DNA of 64,000 nucleotides, taken from assembly GCF_000739575.1 (NCBI RefSeq), contig NZ_BBJO01000003.1, positions 1 through 64,000 of the forward strand, written 5' to 3'. The stretch comes from Halobellus rufus. Its GTDB lineage: Archaea; Halobacteriota; Halobacteria; Halobacteriales; Haloferacaceae. The translations under genes and the position numbers were made by a program. Below are positions 35,919 to 45,115 of the stretch, one piece after another; the stretch's first letter is position 1; each line of letters begins with the position of its first letter. The notes under the pieces were generated by a model, which was not told the origin of the DNA, searched no databases, and saw only the letters and a program-made list of their open reading frames with translations.

Positions 35919-36827
35919 CTACTCCGACCGCTTGTCGAGCGCCGCGAGCACCCCGCGAACGTTCAACTCCTCCTCGGCGCGGGCCTTCCGCTCGCCCCAC
36001 ACGGGCACCATCTCGGTGTGTTCCCGGAAGTGCTCGATGACGGCCTCGTCGTCCTCGAGTTCGTCGCGCTTCTGTCGCACGGACTCGAACCACTCGACGA
36101 GCGTCCGTTTGTAGTCCGCCATCAGTTCCGGCTCGTACTCTCGCGGGCCGAAGTGACCGAAGCAGAGCGTCGCGGGGGCGAGTTCGTCGATCCGCCGAAC
36201 GTCCTGGAGGCACTGTTCCAGATCGAACTGCGGCGGCGGCGTCGTCGGGTTCACCACGTCGCGGTCCGGGACGTAGATCCCCGCGGCGTCCCCGGTGAAG
36301 CACAGGTCGGCCGTGGCGTCGTGGAAGACCATCTGGTGGGGCGCGTGTCCCGGTGCTTCGACGGTCGAAAGCCGCCGGTCGCCGAGGTCGATCTCGTCGC
36401 CGTCTGTGAGCTCCTGAATCCGGTCTTCGGGTACGGGCTTCGGGTCGGCGTAGAACTCCCACATGTCGCCGACCGCCTCCTTGGTCCCCGCGACGAGGCG
36501 CTCGGGGTCGACCAGGTGAGGCGCGCCGATCTCGTGGGTCCACACGGTCGCGTTCGGACACGCTTCGGCGAGGTAGCCCGCGCCCCCCGCGTGATCCAAG
36601 TGCACGTGCGTCACAAGAACGTGCCCGACCGCCGCTCGGTCGATATCGAGTTCGTCGAGCGCCTCCAAGAGGTACTCGCGGTTGCGGCCGAGCCCGGTGT
36701 CGACGAACGTGGGCTCGTCCGCGTCGATGAGATAGACCGAGCCGTACTGCGGGACCCCGTGCGCGCCGACGTCGACGTAGTAGACGTCGTCGGCGTCGTC
36801 GACGGAGAACAGGTCGCCGATTGCCAT
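35919..36827 (-). CDS. MBL-fold metallo-hydrolase
   Basis: This 302-residue protein has the metallo-beta-lactamase signature THVHLDHAGG (His74, His76, Asp78, His79) with later ligands in APGHAPHQMVF, CFTGDAAG and a C-terminal FGHFGPREY segment. It probably hydrolyses a thioester or ester, as in glyoxalase II-like enzymes, but the substrate is not known. The start at MAIGDLF was chosen because the upstream codons are Arg-rich. Confidence 0.9.
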   Translation of the reverse strand: MAIGDLFSVDDADDVYYVDVGAHGVPQYGSVYLIDADEPTFVDTGLGRNREYLLEALDELDIDRAAVGHVLVTHVHLDHAGGAGYLAEACPNATVWTHEIGAPHLVDPERLVAGTKEAVGDMWEFYADPKPVPEDRIQELTDGDEIDLGDRRLSTVEAPGHAPHQMVFHDATADLCFTGDAAGIYVPDRDVVNPTTPPPQFDLEQCLQDVRRIDELAPATLCFGHFGPREYEPELMADYKRTLVEWFESVRQKRDELEDDEAVIEHFREHTEMVPVWGERKARAEEELNVRGVLAALDKRSE

Positions 36828-36906
36828 AGTGGATCGGCGATCCGCGACGAAAAAAGCGTTCCGTCGGAATCGCCACCCGTTTATTCCGCGCCGCCGACTC
36901 ACGGGT

Positions 36907-37305
36907 ATGAGCGAGACGATCGACGACGACCTCTATCAGCGCACCCTCGCACTCATCGAACCCGGCGAGATCGAACTCGTCGGGGCGATCGTGCACACCG
37001 ACCTCGGCGGGCAGGAGGACTTAGAGATGCACGAACTCACCGTCGAGATCAACGACGTCCTCACCGCCCACGCCGAGAAGGGCGAGACGTACATCTACGC
37101 CGGCAACGACACCGACGAGTTCGCCTCGAACCAGTTCCAGGGGCTCACACTGGAGGACGAGTCGTTCGTCTGGGAGTGCCAGCAACTGCTGCGCGAGGGG
37201 ACGTTCGACCTCGTCTTCTACTACGAGGCCGGCCCCGAGCAGGCGGCGCTCGTCGACGAACTGGAGGCCCTCGACCACATCGATCGCGTGACGCCCGTCC
37301 CCTGA
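36907..37305 (+). CDS. Conserved haloarchaeal protein (132 aa)
   Basis: This 132-residue acidic soluble protein has no recognised catalytic motif. Segments FVWECQQLLREGTFDLVFYYEA and VGAIVHTDLGGQEDLEMHEL look conserved. It may belong to the family catalogued as DUF5778, recalled from memory. It is divergent from the MBL gene across 79 nt. The start at MSETIDDD is a clear first Met. Confidence 0.75.
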   Translation: MSETIDDDLYQRTLALIEPGEIELVGAIVHTDLGGQEDLEMHELTVEINDVLTAHAEKGETYIYAGNDTDEFASNQFQGLTLEDESFVWECQQLLREGTFDLVFYYEAGPEQAALVDELEALDHIDRVTPVP

Positions 37306-37418
37306 CCAGCGTCCCGACTCTCGGCTCCGAAACGGCGGCTACCGACCGGTATCCCGCGTATCAAACCTAATACTCGCGGGGTCGCACTTATTTCGGTGGC
37401 CAGCCAGCGTGTTCGTAG

Positions 37419-38342
37419 ATGTCAACACAGCACACACGAGAGGCGGCCCGGGATACGCAGGACACGGTCGACGTCGCGCAATCGCAGGGGGACGACGACA
37501 TCGAAGAGGCGGCGCACGCGCTCGTCGAACTCCACAGCGCGTCCGACGACATCGCCACGCGGACGGAGGGCATCGCGACGCTCGCGCGCGAACAGGCCGA
37601 GGGGATGGACGAGGTCCAGAGCGAGGTGGCCGACATGAGCGCGGCCGTCGAGGAGATCGCCTCCTCCGCCGAGGAGGTCGCGAGCGAGAGCGAACAGGTG
37701 AACCAACTCGCCTCCGAGGGGCGCGCCTCCGCCCGCGACACCCGGAACGCGATGCAACGGATCGACGCCGCCTCCACCGAGGTCGGCGGACGCGTCCGCC
37801 GCATCGACGACAGCGTCTCGGAGATCGACGAGATGGTCGCGGTGATCAACAACATCGCCGACCAGACCAACCTGCTCGCGCTGAACGCCTCCATCGAGGC
37901 CGCGCGGGCGGGCGAGGCCGGGGCGGGGTTCGCCGTCGTCGCCGAGGAGATCAAGGCGCTGGCGGAGAAGTCCCAGCGACAGGCGACCGAGATCGAGGAG
38001 TTGGTCGATCGGGTGCAGGCCAACACCGAACAGGCCGTCGACGGGCTGGCGGACAACGAGGAGGCCGTCGAAGACGGCATCGACGAGGTGGAGTCGACCC
38101 TGTCGCGGCTGGAAGACATCGACGACTCCATCGAGGAGTTAAACGGCGGCGTCGAGGAAGTCGCGTACGCGACCGACGAGCAGGCCGCCAGCACCGAGGA
38201 GATCGCCTCAATGGTTGATCAGACCGCCGCCAACGCCGAGAGCATCAGCGACGACACCGACGCGATCAGCGCCGCCGTCGAGGAGCAGGCCGCGATGGTC
38301 TCGGAGGTCAATGACGGCTTCCAAGCATTCCTCGAGGAGTGA
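37419..38342 (+). CDS. Soluble methyl-accepting chemotaxis transducer
   Basis: This 307-residue protein is almost entirely the MCP signalling coiled coil, with the conserved hairpin tip [24 protein letters not shown] near residues 140-165 (only its centre is listed here) and Glu/Gln-rich methylation helices. There is no transmembrane segment and no HAMP or sensory domain, so it is a cytoplasmic transducer of Htr type. It would signal to CheA/CheW, none of which is nearby. The start at MSTQHTREA is the first in-frame ATG of the frame. Confidence 0.9.
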   Translation: MSTQHTREAARDTQDTVDVAQSQGDDDIEEAAHALVELHSASDDIATRTEGIATLAREQAEGMDEVQSEVADMSAAVEEIASSAEEVASESEQVNQLASEGRASARDTRNAMQRIDAASTEVGGRVRRIDDSVSEIDEMVAVINNIADQTNLLALNASIEAARAGEAGAGFAVVAEEIKALAEKSQRQATEIEELVDRVQANTEQAVDGLADNEEAVEDGIDEVESTLSRLEDIDDSIEELNGGVEEVAYATDEQAASTEEIASMVDQTAANAESISDDTDAISAAVEEQAAMVSEVNDGFQAFLEE

Positions 38343-38389
38343 GACTCCCGTTCGAGACGCTTATCCTTCCGGCACCCTCACGATAGCGT

Positions 38390-39460
38390 ATGAGCGAGGC
38401 AGACGCTGCGGGACCGGAGCTTTCGGCCCTGGACCGGGCCGTCATCAACGCCTTCCAGGGGGGATTTCCCGTCGTCGAACGGCCGTTCGAACCGGCCGCG
38501 GCCGCGCTGCGCGAGCGCGGCGTCGACGTGACCGCCGGGGAACTGCTCGAACGGGTCCGCGAACTCGACGAGTCGGGGACGCTGAGTCGGTTCGGCGCGC
38601 TGGTGAACGCCGAGGAGATCGGCGGCACGGCGACGCTGGTCGCGATCCACGCCCCCGAGGACCGGTTCGAGGAGGTCGCCGAGGCGGTCAACGGTCACCG
38701 GGAGGTCGCGCACAACTACGAGCGCGAACACCCCTACCTGAATATGTGGTTCGTCGTCAGCGTCGCCGACGAGGACCGCGTCGCGGAGGTGCTCGCCGAG
38801 ATCGAAGCCGAGACCGGCGAGGAGACGTACAACATGCCCAAACGGCGGGAGTTCCGCGTCGAGGCGAAGTTCCTCGTCGACGGCCCCATCCCCGAGGGCG
38901 ACGTCGACCTCTCGGATCTCGGTCCCGACGTGACGCCGACGGACCGGCGTGCGCTGACGCCCGAGGAACGTGACCTCGTCGTCGAGATCCAGGGCGGGCT
39001 TCCGATCAGCGAGACCCCATACGCGGACGTCGCCGACGCGATCGACGCCGACACCGCGTGGGTCGTCGAGACGATCAAGCGCTTCGAGCGCGAGGGGAAG
39101 GTCCGACGGGTCGGCGTCGTCCCGAACCACTACGCGCTCGGGTACACGGAGAACGGGATGACCGTCTGGAACGTCCCCGACGAGGTCGTCGAGGAGGTCG
39201 GTCCCGCGGTCGCGTCACTTCCCTTCGTTACACACTGCTATCGGCGACCGCGCCACGGAGACGTGTGGCCGTACAACTTCTTCGCGATGACGCACGGGCG
39301 CTCGGAGGCGGAGAGCGACCGCCGGATCGAGCAGGTGCGCGAGACGATGGCCGAGTACTGGGACGTCGCCGACGACGACTGGGACTCGCTGTTCTCGACG
39401 CAGATCCTGAAGAAGACCGGAATCAGACTGGAAGAGCGCGCCGCGGCGAACACCGAGTGA
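38390..39460 (+). CDS. ahbAB: Siroheme decarboxylase, fused AhbA-AhbB type
   Basis: This 356-residue protein repeats an Lrp/AsnC-like unit twice (about residues 1-175 and 185-350). That is the pattern of fused siroheme decarboxylase subunits AhbA/AhbB. Segments YNMPKRREFRVEAKFLVDGP and PRHGDVWPYNFFAMTHGRS are typical. It removes two acetate side chains of siroheme to give 12,18-didecarboxysiroheme in the siroheme-dependent haem pathway. It is the first gene of the haem cluster, 28 nt before the precorrin-2 dehydrogenase gene. Confidence 0.88.
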   Translation: MSEADAAGPELSALDRAVINAFQGGFPVVERPFEPAAAALRERGVDVTAGELLERVRELDESGTLSRFGALVNAEEIGGTATLVAIHAPEDRFEEVAEAVNGHREVAHNYEREHPYLNMWFVVSVADEDRVAEVLAEIEAETGEETYNMPKRREFRVEAKFLVDGPIPEGDVDLSDLGPDVTPTDRRALTPEERDLVVEIQGGLPISETPYADVADAIDADTAWVVETIKRFEREGKVRRVGVVPNHYALGYTENGMTVWNVPDEVVEEVGPAVASLPFVTHCYRRPRHGDVWPYNFFAMTHGRSEAESDRRIEQVRETMAEYWDVADDDWDSLFSTQILKKTGIRLEERAAANTE

Positions 39461-39488
39461 CCCGAGCGAATCCGGGAGCCAGAGCACG

Positions 39489-40253
39489 ATGATCCCGCTG
39501 TACCACGACTTCACCGACCGGACCGTGCTGATCTTCGGCGGCGGCCCCGTCGGCGCGCGGAAGGCCCGCCGATTCGCCGCGGAGGCGCGCGTCGTCGTCG
39601 TCAGCCCCGACTTCGGCGAGCGCGACTTCGGCGGTGAGAGATCCGACGCCGACGTCGAACTGGTGCGTGCGCGACCGAGGCCGGAAGACGTCGCCGCCTG
39701 GCTCGACCGGACCGACCCGGCGCTCGTCGTGGCCGCGACCGACGACGGCGATGTGAACGAGGCGGTCGCGGTCGCGGGTCGCGACCGCGGAGTGCTCGTG
39801 AACCGGGCGGATCGGAGCGCCGCGTCCGGTGGTTCCGACGAGGGCGAATCGACCGACGGCGATGGGGCGGCTGACGACGGTAGATCGACAGACAGCGATG
39901 ACCGATCGGACGACCGAGCGGCGGACGTCGTCGTCCCGGCGACCGTCGCCGACGGGGACGTTCGGGTCGCCATCTCGACCGGCGGGCGGAGCCCCGCGCT
40001 GGCGAAGTACCTGCGCGAGCGGATCGAATCCGAGATCGAGGGGGCCGAGGAGATGGCGGCGTTGACCGCGGAGCTTCGGGCCGAACTGCGGGACGCAGAG
40101 GTCGATCCGTCGGCGCGTCGTGATGCGATACGGGCGGTCGTTCGAGACCCGCTGGTTTGGAAGACTTTACGTACGGGGGCGTCCAATCCCCGTCGAGAGG
40201 CGACACGCGTGATACGGAACACGATCGGGGGTGACCGATGGACGCGGGAGTGA
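39489..40253 (+). CDS. Precorrin-2 dehydrogenase/sirohydrochlorin ferrochelatase
   Basis: This 254-residue protein opens with the NAD(P) Rossmann motif GGGPVGARKA (residues 18-27) of the CysG N-terminal module and has the conserved ISTGGRSPALAKYLRERIE segment. It makes sirohydrochlorin and inserts iron to give siroheme. It has an acidic Ser/Asp/Gly-rich insertion around residues 107-140, absent from bacterial homologues. Its end overlaps hemA by 16 nt, so the two are co-translated. Confidence 0.9.
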   Translation: MIPLYHDFTDRTVLIFGGGPVGARKARRFAAEARVVVVSPDFGERDFGGERSDADVELVRARPRPEDVAAWLDRTDPALVVAATDDGDVNEAVAVAGRDRGVLVNRADRSAASGGSDEGESTDGDGAADDGRSTDSDDRSDDRAADVVVPATVADGDVRVAISTGGRSPALAKYLRERIESEIEGAEEMAALTAELRAELRDAEVDPSARRDAIRAVVRDPLVWKTLRTGASNPRREATRVIRNTIGGDRWTRE

Positions 40254-41611
40254 TCTGTGGGTCCCGTGTGTCGCACGAGCGAGCCTGCGTCGAGGACATC
40301 GAAGACGCCGCTGGCGAGGACGTCCGCGCCGTCATCGAGACGCTGCTCGACGCCGACGGCGTCAGCGAGGCGTTCGCAATCCAGACGTGCAACCGCGCGG
40401 AGGCGTACGTCGTCGCCGACGGCGTCGACCTCGGGAAGCGGGCGCTCGAACGCGTCCACGGGTCCGCACGCGAGGAGGCACGCGTCGAGATGGGACACGA
40501 GGAGAGCCTCCGGCACCTGATCAGAGTCGCCGCGGGGCTCGAGTCGCTCGTCCTCGGCGAGGACCAGATCCTCGGGCAGTTCAAGCGCGCGATCGACGTC
40601 GCGCGGAACGCCGGCGCGCTCGGTCCGACGTTCGAGACCGGTCTCACGAAGGCCGTCCACGTCGGCGAGCGCGCGCGGACGGAGACGGCGATCAACGAGG
40701 GCGCGACGTCGATCGGCTCGGCCGCCGCGCGCCTCGCGGAGACGGAAGTGGACCTCGACGGCGAGACGGCGCTCGTCGTCGGGGCCGGCGAGATGGGCAA
40801 ACTCGCCGCGGAGGCGTTGGCCGACGCGGGGGTCGCCGAACTCGTCGTCGCGAACCGGACGATTCCGCACGCCGAGCACGTCGCGAAGAGCGTCGACGTG
40901 CCCGCGCGGGCGGTGGGTCTCGACGCGGTGACCGAGGCCGTCTCGGACGCCGGCGTCGTCGTCACCGCGACGAGCACCTCGGAGTACCTGCTGGGGTCCG
41001 ACGACGTCGACGACGCCGGCGAGACGCTCGTGATCGACCTCGCGCAGCCGCGCGACGTCCACCCGGAGGCGGCGACCGTCGACGAGGTCGTCGTCCACGA
41101 CATCGACGCCCTCGAGTCGGTCACAGAGCAGACGAGGGCCGCCCGCGAGAGCGCCGCCGAGGAGGTCGAAGCGATGATCGACGCGGAGTTCGACCGGTTG
41201 CTCGACGCCTACAAGCGGCGGCAGGCGGACGCGGCGATCAGCACGATGTACGAGGCCGCAGAGCAGGTGAAAGCCCGCGAGGTCGACACCGCGCTCACCC
41301 GGCTGGAATCCCAGGGCGAGCTGACCGACGAGCAGCGCGAGACCGTCGAGGCGATGGCGGACGCGCTCGTCGGCCAGTTGCTCTCGGTGCCGACGAAGAG
41401 CCTCCGGGACGCCGCGATCGAGGACGACTGGTCGACGATCCAGACCGCGATGGCGCTTTTCGACCCCGACTTCGGCTCGTCGCGCTCGTCGGTCTCGGGC
41501 CAGCGCGAATCCGCCCCGGCGAACGCGGAGGCGGGCTCCGAGGCGGACGCGCCGGAACGCTCCGAGGGGGACGTGCCGCAGTACGTGCTCGAAAGCGTCT
41601 CCGACGACTGA
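40238..41611 (+). CDS. hemA: Glutamyl-tRNA reductase HemA
   Basis: This 457-residue enzyme has nucleophile Cys51 in FAIQTCNRAEAY, the NADPH-binding GAGEMG motif and the dimerisation helix region. It reduces glutamyl-tRNA to glutamate-1-semialdehyde, the first committed step of tetrapyrrole synthesis. The C-terminus carries an extra ~60-residue acidic/Ala/Ser tail. It overlaps the previous gene by 16 nt, and the pterin dehydratase gene follows. Confidence 0.96.
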   Translation: MDAGVICGSRVSHERACVEDIEDAAGEDVRAVIETLLDADGVSEAFAIQTCNRAEAYVVADGVDLGKRALERVHGSAREEARVEMGHEESLRHLIRVAAGLESLVLGEDQILGQFKRAIDVARNAGALGPTFETGLTKAVHVGERARTETAINEGATSIGSAAARLAETEVDLDGETALVVGAGEMGKLAAEALADAGVAELVVANRTIPHAEHVAKSVDVPARAVGLDAVTEAVSDAGVVVTATSTSEYLLGSDDVDDAGETLVIDLAQPRDVHPEAATVDEVVVHDIDALESVTEQTRAARESAAEEVEAMIDAEFDRLLDAYKRRQADAAISTMYEAAEQVKAREVDTALTRLESQGELTDEQRETVEAMADALVGQLLSVPTKSLRDAAIEDDWSTIQTAMALFDPDFGSSRSSVSGQRESAPANAEAGSEADAPERSEGDVPQYVLESVSDD

Positions 41612-41691
41612 GCGCCGCCCGGCCCTCGGTGGGCGGTCTGCGGCCCCGAGTCGGGAGAAACGTTATCCGCCCAGCGGGAGACGTAGTCGGT

Positions 41692-41967
41692 ATGGCCGAA
41701 CTACTCGACGACGAGGACATCGAAACGCAGCTCCCCGACGGCTGGGAGCGCGACGGCGACGAGATCGCGCGGACGTACGCGTTCGACGACTACCTCGCCG
41801 GGATCGCCTTCGTGACGCAGGTGGGCGAAGTCGCCGAAGAGGAGTTCCACCACCCCGAGATCCGCGTGGGATACGAGGAGGTCGAAGTGCGGCTCACCAG
41901 CCACGAGGAGGGCGGCATCACCGAGAAGGACATCCGGCTGGCGAACCTCTTCGATGCCGAGTACTGA
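41692..41967 (+). CDS. Pterin-4a-carbinolamine dehydratase
   Basis: This 91-residue protein has the conserved EEFHHPEIRVGYEEVEV motif, with active-site His53 and His54 adjacent to Pro55, and SHEEGGITEKDIRLA. It dehydrates 4a-hydroxytetrahydropterins. It may serve aromatic amino-acid hydroxylation or pterin recycling. It lies 80 nt after hemA and 11 nt before the next gene, so it is probably co-transcribed. Confidence 0.93.
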   Translation: MAELLDDEDIETQLPDGWERDGDEIARTYAFDDYLAGIAFVTQVGEVAEEEFHHPEIRVGYEEVEVRLTSHEEGGITEKDIRLANLFDAEY

Positions 41968-41978
41968 CGCGTCCGACG

Positions 41979-42350
41979 ATGGACGCCGCCTACGTCTTCC
42001 GCGTGACCGTCCGCTTCGGCCCCGCCCCGGGCGTCACGGTCTCGCCGGAGACGGTCGAGACGGTCGTCGAGGTCGCCGCCGACCCGCCGGGCGAGGGCGA
42101 GTGGCTGTTCTTCCGCGACGCGCTCTGGCGCGGGAACGTCGCCGACGAGCGCCACGCCCGCGAACTCGCGGAGTCGTGGCTGTCTGTGCCCGTCGACGAC
42201 GTACAGTTCAGCGAACTGCGACTCGATCCGGCCTACCGCGAGGCGCTGGCGGAGGCGATCGAGTCGACGCCGGCGGCGTTCGACGGCGACGACCCGCGCG
42301 ACGTCCTGCACCGACATCTCGGGTCCAGCATCCGGGTCGTCGAGGAGTGA
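41979..42350 (+). CDS. LWR-salt family protein
   Basis: This 123-residue haloarchaeal protein contains FFRDALWRGNVADERHARELAE, the LWR motif that names the family. The function is not established. It directly follows the pterin dehydratase gene with an 11-nt gap and ends 75 nt before the HAD gene, suggesting an operon position rather than a defined pathway. Confidence 0.75.
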   Translation: MDAAYVFRVTVRFGPAPGVTVSPETVETVVEVAADPPGEGEWLFFRDALWRGNVADERHARELAESWLSVPVDDVQFSELRLDPAYREALAEAIESTPAAFDGDDPRDVLHRHLGSSIRVVEE

Positions 42351-42425
42351 GGTGACGGGTCGGCGAGGGCGGGGAGAGTCGAACCGACGAAATGCACTTA
42401 CGGCGGAGCGACGTAGTCACCGCCG

Positions 42426-43133
42426 ATGACCGCCGACGCCGACCCACTCGATTACGACTTCTGGCTGTTCGACCTCGACGGGACGCTCGTCGACGCCGAG
42501 TGGTCCTACACCCGCGAGGTGTTCGACCGCGTCGGCGACCGGCTGGGCCGGGAGTTCACCGACCGGGAGGCCGAAGTCCTCTGGCACGGACTCGGCGGCG
42601 CGCGGGACCCGCAACTCCGCGCGTGGGGGATCGACCCCGACACGTTCTGGCCGGTCTTCCACGACGTCGAGGACCCGGCCGCCCGCGCGGAGGCGACGTA
42701 CCTCCACGACGACGCCGCGGCGCTCGTCGCCGACCTCCTCGCCGCGGACGTGCCGATCGGCGTCGTGACCCACTGTCAGGAGTTCCTCGCGGAGCCGGTC
42801 GTCGAGCACCTCGACGTCGGCGACTGGTTCGACTCGTTCGTCTCCTGCACCACGGACCTCGGCTGGAAACCCGACCCCGCGCCCGTCTATCACGCGATCG
42901 AGCGGCTCGGGCGGGACCCCGACAGCCCCGGTCGCGGCGTCCTCGCCGGAGACGGCGCGAGCGACGTCGGCGCGGCGTGGAACGCCGGGCTCGACGGGAT
43001 CCACGTCGAGCGACACCCGCCGGAGCGCCGCGGGCGCTGCGTCCTCGCGGACCACCGCGTCGGCTCGTTCGACGAGCTCTCGGTGACCGCTCGCGGTCGC
43101 GACGTCGCCGCCGACGGCGGCTACGAGCGGTAG
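42426..43133 (+). CDS. HAD-superfamily hydrolase
   Basis: This 235-residue HAD phosphatase has the nucleophile motif DLDGTLVDAE (Asp near residue 16), a cap region and a C-terminal GDGASDVGAAWNAG motif. It is of the phosphoglycolate-phosphatase/YjjG-like type and its substrate is not assigned. The start at MTADAD was chosen as the first in-frame ATG. The gene converges on moeA2. Confidence 0.88.
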   Translation: MTADADPLDYDFWLFDLDGTLVDAEWSYTREVFDRVGDRLGREFTDREAEVLWHGLGGARDPQLRAWGIDPDTFWPVFHDVEDPAARAEATYLHDDAAALVADLLAADVPIGVVTHCQEFLAEPVVEHLDVGDWFDSFVSCTTDLGWKPDPAPVYHAIERLGRDPDSPGRGVLAGDGASDVGAAWNAGLDGIHVERHPPERRGRCVLADHRVGSFDELSVTARGRDVAADGGYER

Positions 43134-43183
43134 TCGGGGCGAACGGGCGGCTGTGAACGCGTGAAAAACAGGCGACAGAGCCC

Positions 43184-45115
43184 TCAGTCGGACTCGTATC
43201 CCGCTAGCGACGCGAAGACGTCGTCGGCGGCCGCCAGCCGCGACCGAAGCTCCTCGACGCCCGGTTTCTCGGTTCGGGCCGGATTGGCGCGGACGCGAAC
43301 CGACTCGGTCCCGAGCGGGACGAACCCGAGGCCGAGCCGGTCAGCCGTCGCGCGGAGCCCGAGTCCGGCGTCGGCGTCGCCGCGGGCGACGGCGCGTGCG
43401 GGGCTCTCGACGCCCTTCGTGCTGACCTCGTAGCCGCGGATCGACTCGGTGACCTCCCGTCGGGAGCCGTCGCTCTCGCCGCGCGCGTCGACGAGGTCGT
43501 CGACGGCGGCGTCGAGGCTCGCGCGGAGGCCGGCGTCGCGGTTGCGGTTGACGAACGCGAGGTCGCGGTCGACGAGGTCCGCGAGTCCCTCGATCTCTGC
43601 GGGATTGTCGTCCGCCACGACGAGCCCCCACTCGCGCGTCCAGCCGCCGAGGTCGACGCTCTCGACGTCGCGCTCGACCGGGCCGGCGACGACCGCGACG
43701 TCGGGGACGCCGCCGCCGAGGCGTCGGAGCCCCTCGCGGCTCCCGACCGGGAGGAAGCGCGGCCGTTCGAGCCGGTCGAGCAGCCGCGAGAGCGCCGGGT
43801 CCGCCTCGCCGACGGCGAACAGCGTGGGCGCGAGCACGTCCGGCGAGAACAGTTGCACGTCGACGGTCTCGCCCGCGGCGAGGTACTCCGTGTCGGGGTC
43901 GACCGCGACGACCCCGTCGGCCTCGACGAGCGACGTCGTCGCGCCCGATCCCTTGTCGACGGGGTAGACGAGCGTCTCGCCCGCCTCGTCGGTGACGAGC
44001 CCGACCGGCATCAGTCGGAGCCGCCCCTCCGCGTAGCGCTCGCGGAGGGCCATCTTCCCGCGGACGGTCGCGGTCTGCGGTTCCGGGAGCCCCGCGGCGT
44101 CGCGGATGACGGGCGCGACGAACGTCTGGAAGATCGTGAGCGCCGAGACCGGGTAGCCCGGGAGGCCGACGTAGGCGCTCTCGCCGACTTCGCCGACGAG
44201 CATCGGCTTGCCGGGCTTGACCGCGACGCCGTGAAGTAAGAGGTCGCCGCGCTCCTCGATGACGTCGTAGATGACGTCGACCGCCGAGGCCGACGTCGAC
44301 CCCGAGGAGAGCACGAGATCGCACTCGGCGGCCGCCTCGACGAGCAGCCGCTCCATCTCGTCGTAGTCGTCGCCCGCGTGGGGGTAGAGCGTCGCCTCCC
44401 CGCCGGCCTCCTCGACGCCCGCGGCGATCGTGTAGCTGTTGACGTCGTAGATCTGGCCGCGCTCGCTGTGGAGTTCCTCGCCCGGACGGACGAGTTCGTC
44501 GCCCGTCGAGACGATGCCGACCGTGGGCTTCCCGCGGACGGGGACCTCGTCGACGCCGAGCGCCGAGAGGAGGCCGACGTCGCGCGCCGTCAGCCGCGTG
44601 CCGGGGCCGAGCGCCCGCGCGCCGGCGGCGATGTCGGAGCCGGCCACCATCACGTTGTCGCCGGGGGCGACGGCCTTCCGGACGGCCACAGCCGACGGCT
44701 CCCCGTCGGGATCGCCGTCGGAGCGTCGCTCCGCGGTCTGCTCGACCATCACGACGGCGTCCGCGCCGTCGGGCATCACCGCGCCGGTGGAGATCTCGGC
44801 GGCCTCTCCCTCGCCGACGACGACGTCGGGTTCGACACCCGCGTGGACGGCACCGACGAGATCGAGTTCGACTGGGTCGGCCTCGTCCGCCCCGAAGGTG
44901 TCGCGGCCGCGGACGGCGTACCCGTCCATCGTCGCGCGGTCGAACCCCGGCACGTCGAGGCCGGCGTCGAGTCGCTCGGCGAGCACGCGACCGCGGGCCT
45001 CGTCGAGCGGGACGGATTCGGGCTCGGGGTCGAGGTTCAGCGACTCGATCGTCTCGTGGGCGACCGCGGGGTCGACGAGGTCGTGGAACTCTCTGCGGTC
45101 GCTCACGGCGACCAC
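43184..45115 (-). CDS. MoeA-PBP fusion, molybdopterin biosynthesis
   Basis: This 643-residue protein has an N-terminal MoeA part (residues about 1-410; motifs ATMDGYAV, STGDELV, GLPGYPVSALTIFQ) and a C-terminal periplasmic-binding-protein-like domain (about 420-643, LysR/PBP type). The usual MoeA TTGGVSVG segment reads SSGSTSASAVD, so the catalytic loop is altered. MoeA inserts molybdate or tungstate into MPT-AMP. The PBP part may sense oxyanions. It overlaps moeA1 by 13 nt. The family is known in archaea. Confidence 0.9.
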   Translation of the reverse strand: MVAVSDRREFHDLVDPAVAHETIESLNLDPEPESVPLDEARGRVLAERLDAGLDVPGFDRATMDGYAVRGRDTFGADEADPVELDLVGAVHAGVEPDVVVGEGEAAEISTGAVMPDGADAVVMVEQTAERRSDGDPDGEPSAVAVRKAVAPGDNVMVAGSDIAAGARALGPGTRLTARDVGLLSALGVDEVPVRGKPTVGIVSTGDELVRPGEELHSERGQIYDVNSYTIAAGVEEAGGEATLYPHAGDDYDEMERLLVEAAAECDLVLSSGSTSASAVDVIYDVIEERGDLLLHGVAVKPGKPMLVGEVGESAYVGLPGYPVSALTIFQTFVAPVIRDAAGLPEPQTATVRGKMALRERYAEGRLRLMPVGLVTDEAGETLVYPVDKGSGATTSLVEADGVVAVDPDTEYLAAGETVDVQLFSPDVLAPTLFAVGEADPALSRLLDRLERPRFLPVGSREGLRRLGGGVPDVAVVAGPVERDVESVDLGGWTREWGLVVADDNPAEIEGLADLVDRDLAFVNRNRDAGLRASLDAAVDDLVDARGESDGSRREVTESIRGYEVSTKGVESPARAVARGDADAGLGLRATADRLGLGFVPLGTESVRVRANPARTEKPGVEELRSRLAAADDVFASLAGYESD

